This document shows, one piece after another, positions 11,301 through 26,300 of a stretch of DNA of 64,000 bases. The first letter of the stretch is position 1; each line of letters starts with the position of its first letter. A program made the translations under genes and the position numbers. The DNA comes from Siphonodentalium dalli. Taxonomy: Eukaryota > Mollusca > Scaphopoda > Gadilida > Siphonodentaliidae. The stretch spans positions 7,022,036 through 7,086,035 of the forward strand of contig CP136069.1 in the NCBI GenBank assembly GCA_032622095.1. Reading direction: 5' to 3'. The notes beneath the pieces were generated by a model. It worked only from the letters and a program-made list of their open reading frames with translations, searched no databases and was not told the DNA's origin.

Positions 11301-14300
11301 TATTACAACTGGGAGCCCCTTCTCTTGATTTATATTGGGAGCCCCTCCTCTTGATTTATATTGGTCTATAATTTTAGATTCATTTTGGTATTTATAATTG
11401 ATTTTGGAAAAAAAATTAAATGTCATTGAAAAAATATGCAACCAACTGGCCATCCCCTCCCTTCCTGTTGGCACATCCCTGTGAGAAAATGACATTTGGG
11501 ATGATTTATTTGGATGCCTGACTTCTAACTCAGACAGGCAATTCAACACCAACCCCCATGTTCTATTTGAGTCAATACATGTGTGCCCCACTATGAATAC
11601 ACATAGAGATATAAATCAAGACTTTGAAAATAAACTAAGCTAGTGAAATCGGTAGGGATACTACTGGTTTACGTCAAAGTATGGTTGCCTTAACCCTTTA
11701 CCCAACAGAACGGCCCTGTGCCAATGCATTCTCTTATATATGCGAGTCAACCATAGGTCGCCTCGCATATATAAGAGAATGCATTGGCTTAACACATATT
11801 AAAAATGATAAAATTGTCAAAGAATGTAGAAAAATATTATAAAAATTGTAAAAAAAATGTAAGAACAAATTATAAAATTGTTAAAGAATGTAAGAAAAAA
11901 TGGTAAAAAGTGTTAAAAAAAAGAATTTGTTTAGGCCAATGCATTCTCTTATATATGCGAGGCGACCTATACTCGCATATATAAGAGAATGCATTGGCAC
12001 AGGGCATAACTGTAACCATCACAATGTGGTCAATGAACCGGTTCCAATGATATCCATATTTGTATGGTGTTATTGAGACAGACCGAAGATATTTTAGGCT
12101 GTTGAAGCTTTATTTGGCCGTTTTTGGCCGTTTTGTTGGGTAAAGGGTTAATCTTCTATAGCGGAATTTAAGCGTAAATCACCCAGTCATCTAAAATCAC
12201 CAATGATGGTATTAAAGGTACTCAATCCAATCAGATGCTCCTAAATTACTATTTCATTGGCTTCGGGGGTAAAAAATATTTAATTCGAGTTGAGGAACCC
12301 ACCCATCAAAGTTCTGAGTGATCAGATATTGATTTTTGAAGCTTGTTATTTCTCGAGATGTGTAATAATATGTGGCCCAGAAACATGTGGTCAAACGGAG
12401 GACTCGGACAAAATTGCGGATAAAGATGGATAACTCTAAAATCAATTGGTAATACAGTCAAATTTTGTGATATTTTAGTGATAATACAGCCATATTTTGT
12501 TGAACAAAATGTTGATAAATAACAAGTTTTGGAAAATTTATAACATATAATAAGTTTACAGTGGTTAGCATTATTTTGTTGCAATAAATCAATTCTGATA
12601 TCTAAAGCATAAATTGAAGAAATGTTGTTGTTGTTGTTTTATCTTGATGATATGGGACCGTCTGATCATTTTGAGTACCTTTAAAATATATCAATTGTGT
12701 ATGTAACCTGATATATTCCTTAGAAAACATCTAAACATTACAAGAATTGTCAACTGAAAGAAACAATTTAATATTAAAAATATATTTTATCACAATGTTT
12801 ACATAATTTCAAAAGAATACGAACTCATTTGACAGATTTCCACCACAAAAGTTTTATACATAAATAAACAATGTAACTAAGGCCAAACAAAAACAGAATT
12901 TTGGTTCTCGGGCAATTTGTTTTTCAAAACAATGAGGGAGGGAGGGTTTTATTTTTATTTTTTATTTTTTTCTGCACATAGTAAGCATGGACAAAGATAC
13001 CTTCCTCTGTCTAGTAATAACCATAAAGGTAGAGGGAACTGTTATGCATATAAACTCATTTAATCTTATATAAAAATGACATTGTACTACCAGTGTATGA
13101 CTGGGATTACCTAACATTATATAATGCCCCTGACATTAACTACTGTTATTATTGTCTAAAAAGACTGCAATTCACTTTTAACACATTACATGTTAGAGCT
13201 CAATGCACACTAATATTCAACACATATCTACTATGGACATGTTTATAAAAAAAAAAGTTTTTTTGTCATAACATCTGGCAAAAGGCCTAATGCAGCCCTT
13301 TTTATTCAATGTGGCGGGACCTGAGAACCAAAACTCTTTTTTTTGGCCTAATATTGTCACTTAAACTGCTTATGTCAGCTCTGGGATTAGGCATCTATTG
13401 GACATGGCAGAGCCTCGCCCAATAGATTCTCAAATCCCCCTCACAGACATAAAAAGTTTAAGCCACGACACTAGCTACAGCAATGCCCTAAATAATTGAC
13501 TCCTTAACCACAGCAGAATTATATGTAATTTTTCACGGTTTTCTGATGAATCCTAAATCCTGAAAAATTACCCACAATTCTTCTGTGGTTAAGGAGTCAT
13601 TTATTTAGGGCATTACTGTACATATTCTATCTAAATGAGTGTCATACATACCCTGTTTTCTATCTGGATTTTTAACGATGAGCCAATGACTGTGACAGTG
13701 TCGTTGCATATAATCAGAAGAAACCAAAAGTTAAGGAAATCTAGTCTGTCAGCTAAACACAACTTCTTCCCAAATCTGCGTAGGAAAAACTTCACGGTTT
13801 CCTGAGGAGAAAGGAGGTGTGATGATATAAAGAAAATAATGAAAGGGTCAATGACGCTGTAGTTCAAAATGGAGAGGGGATAATTTCATGTGTCACAGTC
13901 AATGGAGCGATTAGGAATGCAGAAACTTGAAATTTTTTCTTATTATCTAGTAATACTAGATGTCAACATGAAGATATATATATATAAATTAAAATCCAAG
14001 ATGCAGCCATGTTTTTCCAAAAAAATCCATGTTTTTTTATCAAATTTCGGAAAAAATTTATGGCTCCCATCTAGAGGTCATATCAACGATCCATATGAAG
14101 CTTTGTGATGATTGGATGAGGGGGTGGCCTGTAGGGTGTGGCAAAGGATTTTGTCATGCAAAGAGTAATATCCAAATTGACTATTGGTGGCCATGTTTTT
14201 TGACGAATTTTGAAAACATTTGATGGCTCCCATCTAGAGGTCACCCCAAAGATCCATATGAAGTTTGGTAATAATCAGATGATGGATGTGGCCTGTAGGG

Positions 14301-17300
14301 TGTGCCAAAGGATTTAGTCATGGAAAGAGTAAATTCCAAGATGGTGCAGGAGAAATGACACAAAATTGGGAGTCTCCCGCCGAAATCGGGAAAGCAAACA
14401 GGTCTGCTTACTACACGATTTGCAATTTTTGTTTTCAAATCACTGTACCAGTTTGTTTACATATCAATGGTTTCGACACATGAAATTTAGTTCTTGGAGA
14501 ACTATGAATAACTAGCTGTTGTGCCCGACTTCGTCTGGGCTATTTAGGGATTTCTTTGTGATCGCCTCCGTCTGGGCAGAATATACAGCATCCAGACAAA
14601 CTATTGTTCAATCGGTCTAGAAACATGTCTATATGAACATATATGAGCAAGGTCAAGGACACAGTTACACGTGAAATTGGACCCGCCCATATTGTTCCCG
14701 GGATCAAAGTAGGCCTACATACCAAATTTGAGTCGGATCAGTCGAGGTCCAGAAACATGCCTATACGACCATAATTATATGAGTGAGGTCAAGGACACTG
14801 GTCGCATGTGAAATTGGACCCGCCTATGTTGTTCCCATGATCAAATTTGAGTCGGATCGGTCGAGCAGTTTTTGAGTCTATAAAACACACACAGACAGAC
14901 AGAAGTTCCAAAATTTATAATAGATAAATATTGATATGAAGTACATGTATATAGAGAGTAATCAATTGGTTTCCGAGAATTACGTTAAATAATTCACGAT
15001 AGGCGAGCGACGTCGGTAAAAAACGAGTGTGCATTAGCGCACGAGTTTCTTACCCAAACGTCTCTCGCCTCGAGTGAATTATTGAACTTAAATCTCGGAA
15101 CTAATTGATTACTCTATTTATTAAAATTCTGCATCAATTTGGTTCGCCAAATATGATTAAAACACACATAATTCACTAGTGACATTACCATTTTCAATTA
15201 ACAGCGTTTTCAATAGAAATAGCGCAAGGAGTGTAATAAAGGAGTGTAATAAATTTATTTATTCATGTTCTTCTTAGGTATAATTTACATTCGCTGTGCT
15301 GTCCGCCGGTTATCGATCTAAGCGGGCCATGCATTACCCAGTGTAAGCTACTGCAGACCGTATACAGATGAGCGGGGGCGGATAAGCATAGATGCTATCA
15401 AAATTATTGCTCTCAAATGTTTGTTAATCTTTGGTAATTATTGGCCCCAGATAAACACATGACTTCACTGCAGAGCGAATAACAATCCATATCGCAACCA
15501 GGTGATGATTCTGAATAATTTTATCCCGAAGATGAAAACCAGTTTGATGCAACCCCGAGTAGCTTCAATTCTTACTCGGGGCAGTATAAACACTTTATTG
15601 TTATCGCTGAACAACTAAAGCAGATAGGATCTTATCTGGCTTATGTATAAACACCCCCTTAGTGGTGAATTATTTACAGGGTTTGCACATTTACCCACTG
15701 TGTTTGCCTTGGGTCAATTTTGTGGTGATCTTTTTACAGACTTCCATAGATTTTGCACATTTACCGACCGTGAGTGCCTTGGGTCGATTTAGTGGTGATA
15801 TTTTTTACAGACTTCTACATTTTTTGCACATTTACCAACATTTGAGTGCCTTGAATCCCTTTAACTCATATACTGATCACGAAAGGTCTCAAATTGATAC
15901 AAATAAAGAAGAGAATAGTACATACCCGTTTGAGGCGCTGTGCCCTGATAATCGACCGAGTGCATAGGATTACGGAGAGCAGACAGGCTGCAATGACGAA
16001 ACTATCATAAATCGTCTGTGTTAACTGGATACTGATATCATCTGCAAAAAGTCATAAAAAATGGAATAATTTAGAACTTTTTACACATCAGTTAAAATGG
16101 TCACATGTAGGATGAACATGCACCCATTTGGCACCTCGATTATACATTGTGTCGTCTGGCAATTTGGGGAAATATAGAGAAACTAAATTAAAAAATGAAA
16201 ACCTACTTTCTAAAGAAGTTTCTAAAGAAGATATAGAACTTGTTAATTTGCTAATAAAGATACTTTCCAGAGAAGAATGAATGAGGTCCCCAGAGGGTGA
16301 ATTTACTCTTAAACTGTTTAGTTTAATTTCTCAATATCACAAAATTGGCAGAAGACAGAATGCACAAATAAGGTGCCCAATGGGTGCACACCACCAACTT
16401 CAGCATCTGGGAACTTAAATATGTGTTTAGGTTTCCCATAGCAGATAAGGCAATGCAGAATGAGGTCCACAGAGAATGAATTTGGTGACTCTAGCCAGCT
16501 ATACTTTTGGCTGACAAATTAAATAAGTCGCTCTTCAAAAGCTTTCGCCTTAGGGCTTCTTCAGTTGAAATTATTCAGACAAAATCATTTGATGGCATTC
16601 AGATAAACATACAAATAACAATGGCGATATTTCACAATGACGTTAAAGGTCTTTCGTCAGAGAACGTCAACACCAAGCAACGCTATCGCAGCATAGACAT
16701 CCAGAAGTTGGCACCATTTCCTCTATCGTTGAAACTGTGGCCAGTCCGGGTTTTCAACTTAGCTATCCAACGGTCTTCACTTATCAGTCTCAGCTGTTTG
16801 TTCCTTTTCTAAAACCGATACCCTTATGTTGTCAATGGAATGTCCTGGTTGATTAAAATGTTCATAGGCCGGCTTATCGTCGTGAAGTCGAATGTCCCTC
16901 AGATGTTCCACAATCCTTTCTGACAATTGTCTCTCTGTCTTGCCAACGTACACAGCGTATACTTTTTTAGCTCGACATTTGATATATTTCACAACAAACA
17001 AAAACATAAAGTGATTTGGACAGAGAATTTTGCACCAAGTAACCAGGACAACACATAAAATTGTGGGAAACTATGCATTAAATATTCTAAATATCACTAC
17101 AGTAATGCCCTAATTAATCGACTCCTTAACCACAGCAGAATTATGGGTAACTTTTCAGGATTTAGTCGGAAATATGGCTTGTTGCCATTCATTGGAAAGC
17201 TCTCACCGAGTCGATTACTTAGGGCATTACTGTAGGTACAAAGGATGAAAATAAAAGTATAATCCTTTTAATAATTTCGACTGGAATTAAAGCATTTAAT

Positions 17301-20300
17301 TAGCAATTTTCCGGAAAATTCAGCAATGGTTTTATTTGGCAAAACTTTTAACAAAGAAAACGGTTAAGCCAAAATGAACAGGCCAGTGCTTTATATAATA
17401 CTGTGCAAATTATATTGGAAGTAAAATAATTGTAACATTCTAACCGTGATATAAATACCTTCATTGATGACTATTCCACTACATATGAACTCTTTCAGCT
17501 TTACTTCCAAAGTGACGAGAATCTGCCCATCCATATCATTGTTGTCATAGTGTACCTATAGAAGAAGAGCCATACAGTAATGCCCTAAGTAATCGACTCC
17601 TTAAACACAGCAGAATTAAGGGTAACTTTTCAGGATTTAGTCGAAAATATGGCTTGTTGCCATTCATCGGAAAGCTCTCAGGGAGAGCTTTCTGATGAAT
17701 GGCAACAACCCATATTTCCGACTAAATCCTGAAAAGTTACCCATAATTCTGCTATGTTTAAGGAGTTGATTATTTAGGGCATCACTGTATATGAGATACA
17801 TGTAGTTATTTTATTACAGTAGTGTCGAAGAAGAGCCAAATAGCAGATACATTAATGCATTAACCCTTTGAGTGCCAGGGGCCGATCTCATCGGCCCTAA
17901 ACCTACGCAATAAGTCTGTTAAAGAATATAAGAATAAATTATTAAAATTGTAAAAAAATTGTAAAAAAAAAAATATTGTTAGGCCAATGCATTCTCTTAT
18001 ATATGCGAGGCGACCTATGGTCGACTCGCATATATAAGAGAATGCATTGGCACAGGGTATATGGGTTGATACACAAATCTACTTGGCACTCAAAGGGTTA
18101 ATAACCACAGCAGAATTATGAGTAATTTTTCAGGATTCAGTCGAAAATATGAGAGCTTTCTGACGAATGGCAACAAGCCATATTTCCGACTAAATCCTGA
18201 AAAATTACCCATAATTCTGCTGTAGCTAACTAAGCTAAGGAGTCTATTATTTAAGGCATTACTGTAGACCTGGTGGGACGTATACTGGGCTTCATGTTCC
18301 TACCACAAATTGATTATTTAGGGCATTATACTGTAGCAGATAGTCATTTTATTACACAACTTTTGCAAGCCTTGAAATAGTGTGTCTGTCATTTGCAGAA
18401 TTAGGTTCCCAGAGGGTGAATTTAGTGATGCTACCATCCTGCTTACAACTCATGTTCTGTGAAGTATCTATTGGTCTCAAATTAACATTGTTTTGCAGAA
18501 GGTAAAATGCATAATCGAGGTGACTAATGGGTGAACATAACCAACTTCAACTGGGGAACTTTAGTCTGATCCTAGGTCTGAGAATGCACTGGCTTACAAG
18601 ATCAAGGTAAATATTGTTAGGCTAATGAATTCTCTTATATATGCGAGGCGCCCTATGGGCGACTCGCATATATAACAGAATGCATTGGCACAGGGTTTTT
18701 GCAAAATTTCAGGAAGCTCCAGTCATGAAAGGGCCAACAGTTAACTGTGAACTATGCTTAGAGGATGAAGAAGATTTGAACACTTTCTACTGAACTGCCC
18801 AAAGCTTGCTAACAACAGATCTGTTCTATCTCGAATGGGCACTTTATACCAATTTATGCACAATGAGGAGACCTCTAACAGAGAAATAATTCGCGTCTAC
18901 AGTACACCCAGCCAAAAAAAAAAATCGGCAGCGTGCTTATGAACCCCACAAAATCCATTTCCTAGTCATTTGCACACTATGGGTGTCTATCACATTGAAG
19001 CATGCGAGACTACAGTAATATTCTTCTGGAAACAATAAGAATGCAAAAAAGTTTTAAAAAAATACCCTAAACTGCATACATGTCCAAAATGCAGATGATT
19101 GCGTTGACAGTATATATTACGTATATGTACTATACGCTATGTACAAGGCAAAACAACTATTTTATTATATATTTACGTCCATCAACATTTGGTTTCAAAA
19201 AGAGCTGTAGTGGTACATACTCATAAAATTCATAAAGTCCATTTGCAAACACCATGAATACGATCCGTGTCAAAGGTGTGGTTTTATTTTGTTGTCAGCC
19301 AGGGACTATTTTATACAGAAAAACATTCGTATACTTCTCATTTATCGAGATTCATTAATGAATTTTTCAACTGTATAAAAGTAATTTCTCTTTCTATATT
19401 ATAAAGTTTAAGTTGATTAATTGACTCGCGACTGTGGACATTAGAAAACTAAATTGTCTCACTCTTTAGGCTCAACCATCTAGTTTCCAATAGCTCGTCC
19501 ATTAACCTTGACCTGAATGTGACCTAATTATAATATCTTGGGAGAAAATACTCTCTGGATAAATAAAATACTCTCTGGATATATAAAATACTCGCTGGAT
19601 AAATAAAATTTTATCTCTTTGCAAAAACAATTCTATTAGGTAAACATGTTCTGTCTGATCATTACCCAATCATGCATTGACGTACATTAGATGTATTTTG
19701 CACTGACAACGGGTAGAATGGGTCGATTAAAATGAGACTTGTTGTGATTTGAATGAGATTGCTCTACATATGAGGCCAAGAATTTTATCTCCGCCTTCCA
19801 CAGCATCCCCTATAAACAACGCAGTGGAAGTGGAAAATATCTGTCGGTCTTCAGTTAGTTCCGAGCTTTGTTTATAAACAAAAGTTTCTGTAATGTTTTT
19901 AATGTTTGTTTACATAACAAAGCATACAAAAGTGACAATAACATGCAATGTTTGTGATATTTGTGATTGGTATAAGATTAAAATCTGTCTATTATATAAT
20001 ATATAATTCTGTTTATGGTGGTTTTAGCGATGTGACTATTTTAACAGCAATAACCACCGCGAAGGCCACTCGTCAAGCCTATCTGTCATTTGCAGAATGA
20101 GGTCCCCTGAGGGTGAATTTAGTGACTCTACCCCGCATAGCGGGCTAGCATCACTAAATTCACCCTCTGGGGACCTCATTCTACTCAGGCCCTCAACTGC
20201 TATGGCAGACCTAGGATCAGATTGAAGTTCCCCAGTTGAAGTTGGTGATGTTCACCCATTGGGAGCCTCGATTATGGATTTTATCTTCTGCAAATTAGGG

Positions 20301-23300
20301 GGATATAGAAACTTCCCAGAAGGGAAAATATAACTAAAAACAATGTTAATTTGATACCATAGATATTTCCCATAAGATGAGGCCTAAGCAGAATGAGGTC
20401 TCCAGAGGGTTAATTTAGTGATGCTAGCCGACTAAATTCACCCTCTGGTTCCCAATGGGTGTATCTCACAATATTCACCATTTGGGAACTTCAATCTGAG
20501 TCTAGCAGATAAGCACATGCAGAATGAGGTCCCCAGAGGGGGAATTTAGTCATGCTATCCCCCATAGCGTGAGCAGACTAGCATCACTAAATTCACCCTC
20601 TGGGGACCTCATTCTGCAAATGACAGGCGCACTAAACTCAGGCTTGTTTGGAGGCTACAGTAATGCCCTAAGTAATCAACCTCTTAACCAAAGCAGAATT
20701 ATGAGTAACTTTTCAGGATTTAGTCGAAAATATGGCTTGTTGCATTCATCGGAAAGCTCTCGCCGAGAGCTTTCCGATGAATGGCAACAAGCCATATTTC
20801 CGACTAAATCCTGAAAAGTTACCCATAATTCTGCTTTGGTTAAGAGGTCGATTACTTAGGGCATTACTGTATATAAGTGAAACAGCCTCTGTTAAATAAT
20901 GCAATGCATGTGTTGCAATAGATATTGCAGATACATCAATCCGAATTACCAGTTTGATTTATAAAGTATACGTACTGTAACTTTCTGTAAGAAGCATATG
21001 GGTCTTAGTCTGGTCTCTAGCTCAATATCGAATGTATGGAAAGCAAACTCCAAGTCAAATTTGATGAGTCTGTAAAACATGACCAAATCATTCATTAAGA
21101 CATAGTATGGACTTAAAGACATAGTATGTACTTGTTGTGGTGTGTGAATCTGATCTGTTGGTATCCAGGCGCTATGCCAACCGGAGGAATATAGCATTCT
21201 ACTAACATTGCCGAAAATCTTAAGCAAATCGACCATACCACTCCATAGAAAACATAGTCTGAACTACGCTCAATTGTGAATATTTACTACTCGATTCGGG
21301 CCGCATCTATCGGCGATAAACTAACGAAAATGATTTCGCCACCGAAAGTCACTGCATTTAAGTAATATATAAGAATGACGGTGTGTGTTGTCAATCTGGA
21401 TATAATATTTGTAAAAATTACTACTTTGAACAAGATTATTCTCAAATTATATGTGATCGCTTTAACCAATAGTACTTACTTATAAAAACAATGAGGATTA
21501 TATCTGCAAGAACAGTTTACTTTAAATTAAGTGACACTAAATAATCGACTCCTTAACCACAGCAGAGTTATGGGTAACTTTACAGGATTTAGTTGGAAAT
21601 ATGGCTTGTTGCCATTCAATGAGAGCTTTCCGATGAATGGCAACAAGCCATATTTCTGACTAAATCCTGAAAAGTTACCCATAATTCTCTGGTTAAGGAG
21701 TCGATTTTTTAGAGCATAACTGTATGTGAGCATCTATTTGGCTCACCTATGCGGATATTCTCAATTTATCCATATCATTATTCATTCCAATATTGAAAAG
21801 CTACATACACAAAAGTCTGAAACATTCCAATATCCTTCGTATTACCACTGTAATATAGGGCTTTCCCTGCCTCTGCCAACATTTTGCATTTAAAATTCCT
21901 TGCGACTATCTTCTGATTGGCTCGACTGAGGCCTGTCGATATTTTTGGTTGCTGACAGATGTAATATTTTTTTAAAGGTCCACTTAATTTTCGAACCCCC
22001 AGATCAAATATATAAAATATATGCCATATTATATACCATTTGAAAGAGGAAGCTCCAAAATATTATATTATCAACTTATTCAGTGTGAACATGTCTATTT
22101 TTTTAGTTACACTCGTGTTTTTGTGCTTAAGTTATATCTGGATTGCAGTGCAAAGTGTATAATTTTCAATGGAGGGGGAATAACTTTATATTTTAAAGAT
22201 AGAGTTATTCCCCTTCCAATGAAAATATATTTTTAGTTTGAATTATGTTGCATTCAGGGAGCCATAATGGGGGAAATCTTTCTATGATTTCAGCTGTTTT
22301 CTATTTTTCTATGGGCATCATCTGAGACACAGATGTTTCAAATGGTGATGAATTATAGTATTTTAATTATATTTTATGGCATAGATTGTTATTAAAACCG
22401 TATATCAAGGCACTATAAAAAAAATGAAAAGTCTAAGTAACACTAGATTATCAATCCAAGATGGTTGCTGATGGCTATGTTTTCCAATGAAATTCAAAAA
22501 CATTTGATAGCTTCCATCTAGTAGAGCAATATCAAGATTAATATGAAGTTTGGTGATGATCGGAATGAGAGAAGTGGACTGTAGGGTGTGCCAAAGGATT
22601 TAGTCATGCAAAGAGTAAAATTCAAGATGGCTGCTGGCGGCCATGTTTTATGGCCGATTGACCCCAAAATGACTCGTTAACATCTACATGTCAATATTAA
22701 CATTCATGACAAATTTCATGATGATCCGACCAAAGGTATGTCCTGTAGCCCATGCCAAAGGATTTGGTCATACAAAGAGTAAAATCCAAGATGGCTGCTG
22801 GTGGCCATGTTTTTTGGCCGAATGACCCCAAAATGACTCGTGCCCATCTATATGTCAATACATGTATTAACATAAATGACAAATTTCATGATGACCAGAC
22901 AAACAGTTCGGCAAATGGATTGAATTTTGAAATCTAAGATGGCCACTGGCAGCCATATTTTTTCGACGAATGAGCCCAAAATGACTCGTTTCCCATTTAC
23001 ATGTCAATGTTAACATCCATGACAAATTTCATGATGATCTGACCAAAGATGCGACCTGTAGACTGTGTCAAAGGATTTAGTCATGCAAAGAGTAAAATCC
23101 AAGATGGCTGCTGGCGGCCATATTTTTTGGCCGAACGACCCCAAAATTATTCGTTCCCATCTGCATGTCAATATTAATTTCCACGACAAATTTCATGATG
23201 ATCAGACGAACACTCCGGCCTGTAGCCCGTGCTAATGGATTGAATTTTGTAATCCAAGATGGCCACTGGCGGCCATGTTATTTTGCTGAATGAACCCAAA

Positions 23301-26300
23301 ATGACTCGTTCCCATGACAAATGTCATAATGATCTGACCAAAGGTATGACCTGTAGCCAGTGCTAAAGGAATTTGTTGACGAATCACGCCCACACACACA
23401 CGCACACAAACATGCACACACGGACCACGGATACTAAACCATGGCAATAGCTCAAACTTTACAAAGTAAAGTTGAGCTAATAATCAGCGACTCGAAAATT
23501 AAATGGGCCTTTAAGTAATGTAATGCCCAAAGTAATCGACCCCTTAACCATATCAGAATTATGGGTAACTTTTCAGGATTTAGTTGGAAACATGGCTTGT
23601 TGCCATTCATCGGAAAGCTCTCCCCGAGAGCTTTCCGATGAATGGCAACAAGCCATATTTCCGACTAAATCCTGAAAAGTTACCCATAATTCTGATATGG
23701 TTAAGGGGTCGATTACTTAGGGCATTACTGTAATGGGACTCCCTGTGTGATATTTCAGACTATCAAACACATAACACAGTGACTCCAAGCCTTGAAATGG
23801 TGTGTCTGACATTTGCAGAATGAGTTCCCCAGGGGGTGAATTTAGCAACACTATCCTGTACATTGGTCTAGCATCACTAAATTCACCCTTTATGAACCTT
23901 ATTCAACTTAGGCCTCAACTGCTATGGGACACCTAGGATCAGACTGAAGTTTCCCAGTTGAAGTTGATGCATGAAGTTGATGCATGTTGGGTAGCATCAC
24001 TAAATTAACCCTCTGGGGACCTCATTCTGCATACGTCAGACATATTAAAACTCTTGGTACACTGAGACAGTGACTATGTGTGCAATATTTGATGAGGAGT
24101 GAGGTGATGACAAGGAAATGTGTGAATTATTAATCCTTTATGGAACCCCAGACACAGAGATCAATGCACTGATGACTGTCGTCTGTTTGGGTATATGTGA
24201 GGCTCCATATGGGAGTGTTAATTCACTGTTATATAATTATCGCTTTCATGACAGGAGCCACGCTGATGCAGCATCAAGCCTTGAAATAGTGTGTCTGTCA
24301 TTTGCAGAATGAGGTCCCCAGAGGGTGAATTTAGTGATGCTACCCCGCATATCGGGCTAGCATCACCAAATTAACCCTCTGGGAACCTCATTCTGCTGAG
24401 ATGTAAGCAGAATGAGGTCCCCAGAGGGTGAATTTGGTGATGCTAGCCCACTATGCGGGGTAGCATCACTAAATTCACCCTCTGGGGACCTCATTCTGCA
24501 AATGACAGACACACTATTTCAAGGCTGGTGCAGCATTAAAGATCCTGTGCATTCTCTTATATATGCAAGTTTCCGATATGGAGCCTTGTATATATAAGAG
24601 AATGTACTGGCTAACAAGGTCAAGGTAAATATTGTTAAGCCAATGTATTCTATTATATATGTGCTCATATATGCGAGGCTCCCTATGGGAGGCTCCCTAT
24701 GGGAGACTCGCATATATAAAAGAATGCCATGACACAGGGTGAACATTTTTTTTTGCTTATTTGGGGAGGAAGGACACCAGTCTAACCGGTCACCCTGGAA
24801 TCTGTAGTGCCTAGAGTGAAGTGCAGTGAAGGGGATTCCAATGAAGTTTGCGACATGAGCCATGAAATGTTTTCCCCATGATGTAGACCGTATGAGTAAT
24901 AGCGCTACATTACTGTGGACTCAGACCACTGGCTGAAATGTATGAAGTCCCATATCGATATAATCCAACTCTTGGTCTGGTGTCGGATAGACTTTTTTTT
25001 TCACTAAGAAGTCCTATCATTTGCCCTGATCCCAACCTCCATCTGTCCGTACTGTTGATGGGCTGTTATGAGAAGCAGGATTCCGAGCATGCCACTGACT
25101 GAGTCGGTAAACAAACTGTTTTTCATTAGGATTCAAACTAAACTGAGAAGTCACTGGCTGCTGTCTCCTTGATCTGAAGGCAGCCAGGAACTGAGATGAT
25201 TTAACCCTTTATGGTGCCCCAGACAGAGAGAACAATGCACTGATGACTGTCGTCTGCTTGGGTCTGTGTGAGGCTCCATATGGGAATGTTATATAACCCT
25301 TTATGGAGCCCCAGACAGAGAGAACAATGCACTGATGACTGTCGTCTGCTTGGGTCTGTGCACAGGGGTTAATATAGCTATTCGAGTCGGGTTTACCCAG
25401 AACTGGTCATGTTCAAATATCACAAAAATCAGACTTGGCACTGAAAGGGTTAAACACTCCATGGAGTTGGAGGAGGAAAATATTATAGAAGCATGCACGT
25501 TTATTGTGGCTCCAGCCCAAAACCAGCAGGGACAGAGGGCATGTAGGAAGTGACATACAGAGGACAAGGAGCACCATGCGCCAGCGGCTCTTGCCGCTTC
25601 TTGCTGACCCCTGGATACAGATGAGTAGCTACGATTGATGCAGCTTGATTTCGAGTACCACACAGGCAGTGGGTATGCCAATGGAATGCCATGAGGGAAC
25701 AGATTGGTGTCCCTGTCGGGTCGATGGTCCAAGGTACCACTTCTGGGATGGATGGGTTGCCACTCCAATTGCACCTAGTTTTTGGATAACCATTGGCCTG
25801 AAGTGCTAAACTAGTGAGCGGATCCCTATTATCTGGTGTCTTACATCCAATGGTAGATGAAATCTTGCAGCGAGGGGAAGCAGCCTCCAGTGATCTGTTT
25901 CTCTGTCTGTAGGAAGAGCACACAACGTCGTTAACCTGTTGCCACCTAGGCCTAACATTGTCCTGTTAGTGGGGATCTCAGAGATCAGCAATTGACCTTG
26001 TTAGAATACGCTGACCATGTTTCGATCCCCGGTCTGCTAGCAAGAGAGACCAGTATGCTACCTCTCAGCTACCGACTTCACTTGTGTTGTATATGTATAT
26101 TGGATGAGTCAACTTTCCGAACTAATCACGATCACACGAAAGCCTTTGTGTACCAACATCGGAAACCGCCTGTTACTTATTAGAATGCAAAATTCTTTCT
26201 CAAATGATTCCGCATTGTATCATTAAACTTACCGTATTCTCGCGGGTATAAGCCCACTTTCGGGCATAAGACCACCCCAGTATTTTCACTAGAAGTAAGT

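Noticed and set aside
16507-16812. 101-codon plus-strand frame
   Set aside because: Overlaps the tail of a Penelope fragment coded on the other strand; no recognisable domain.
20524-20814. 96-codon frame beginning MRSPEGEF
   Set aside because: Reads through an F MITE and a TA-MITE; the same peptide appears at every F copy.
25301-25923. Two overlapping minus-strand frames as a host gene
   Set aside because: Composition-driven and overlapping; no motif, no splice-consistent extension. Listed only as an unclassified block.
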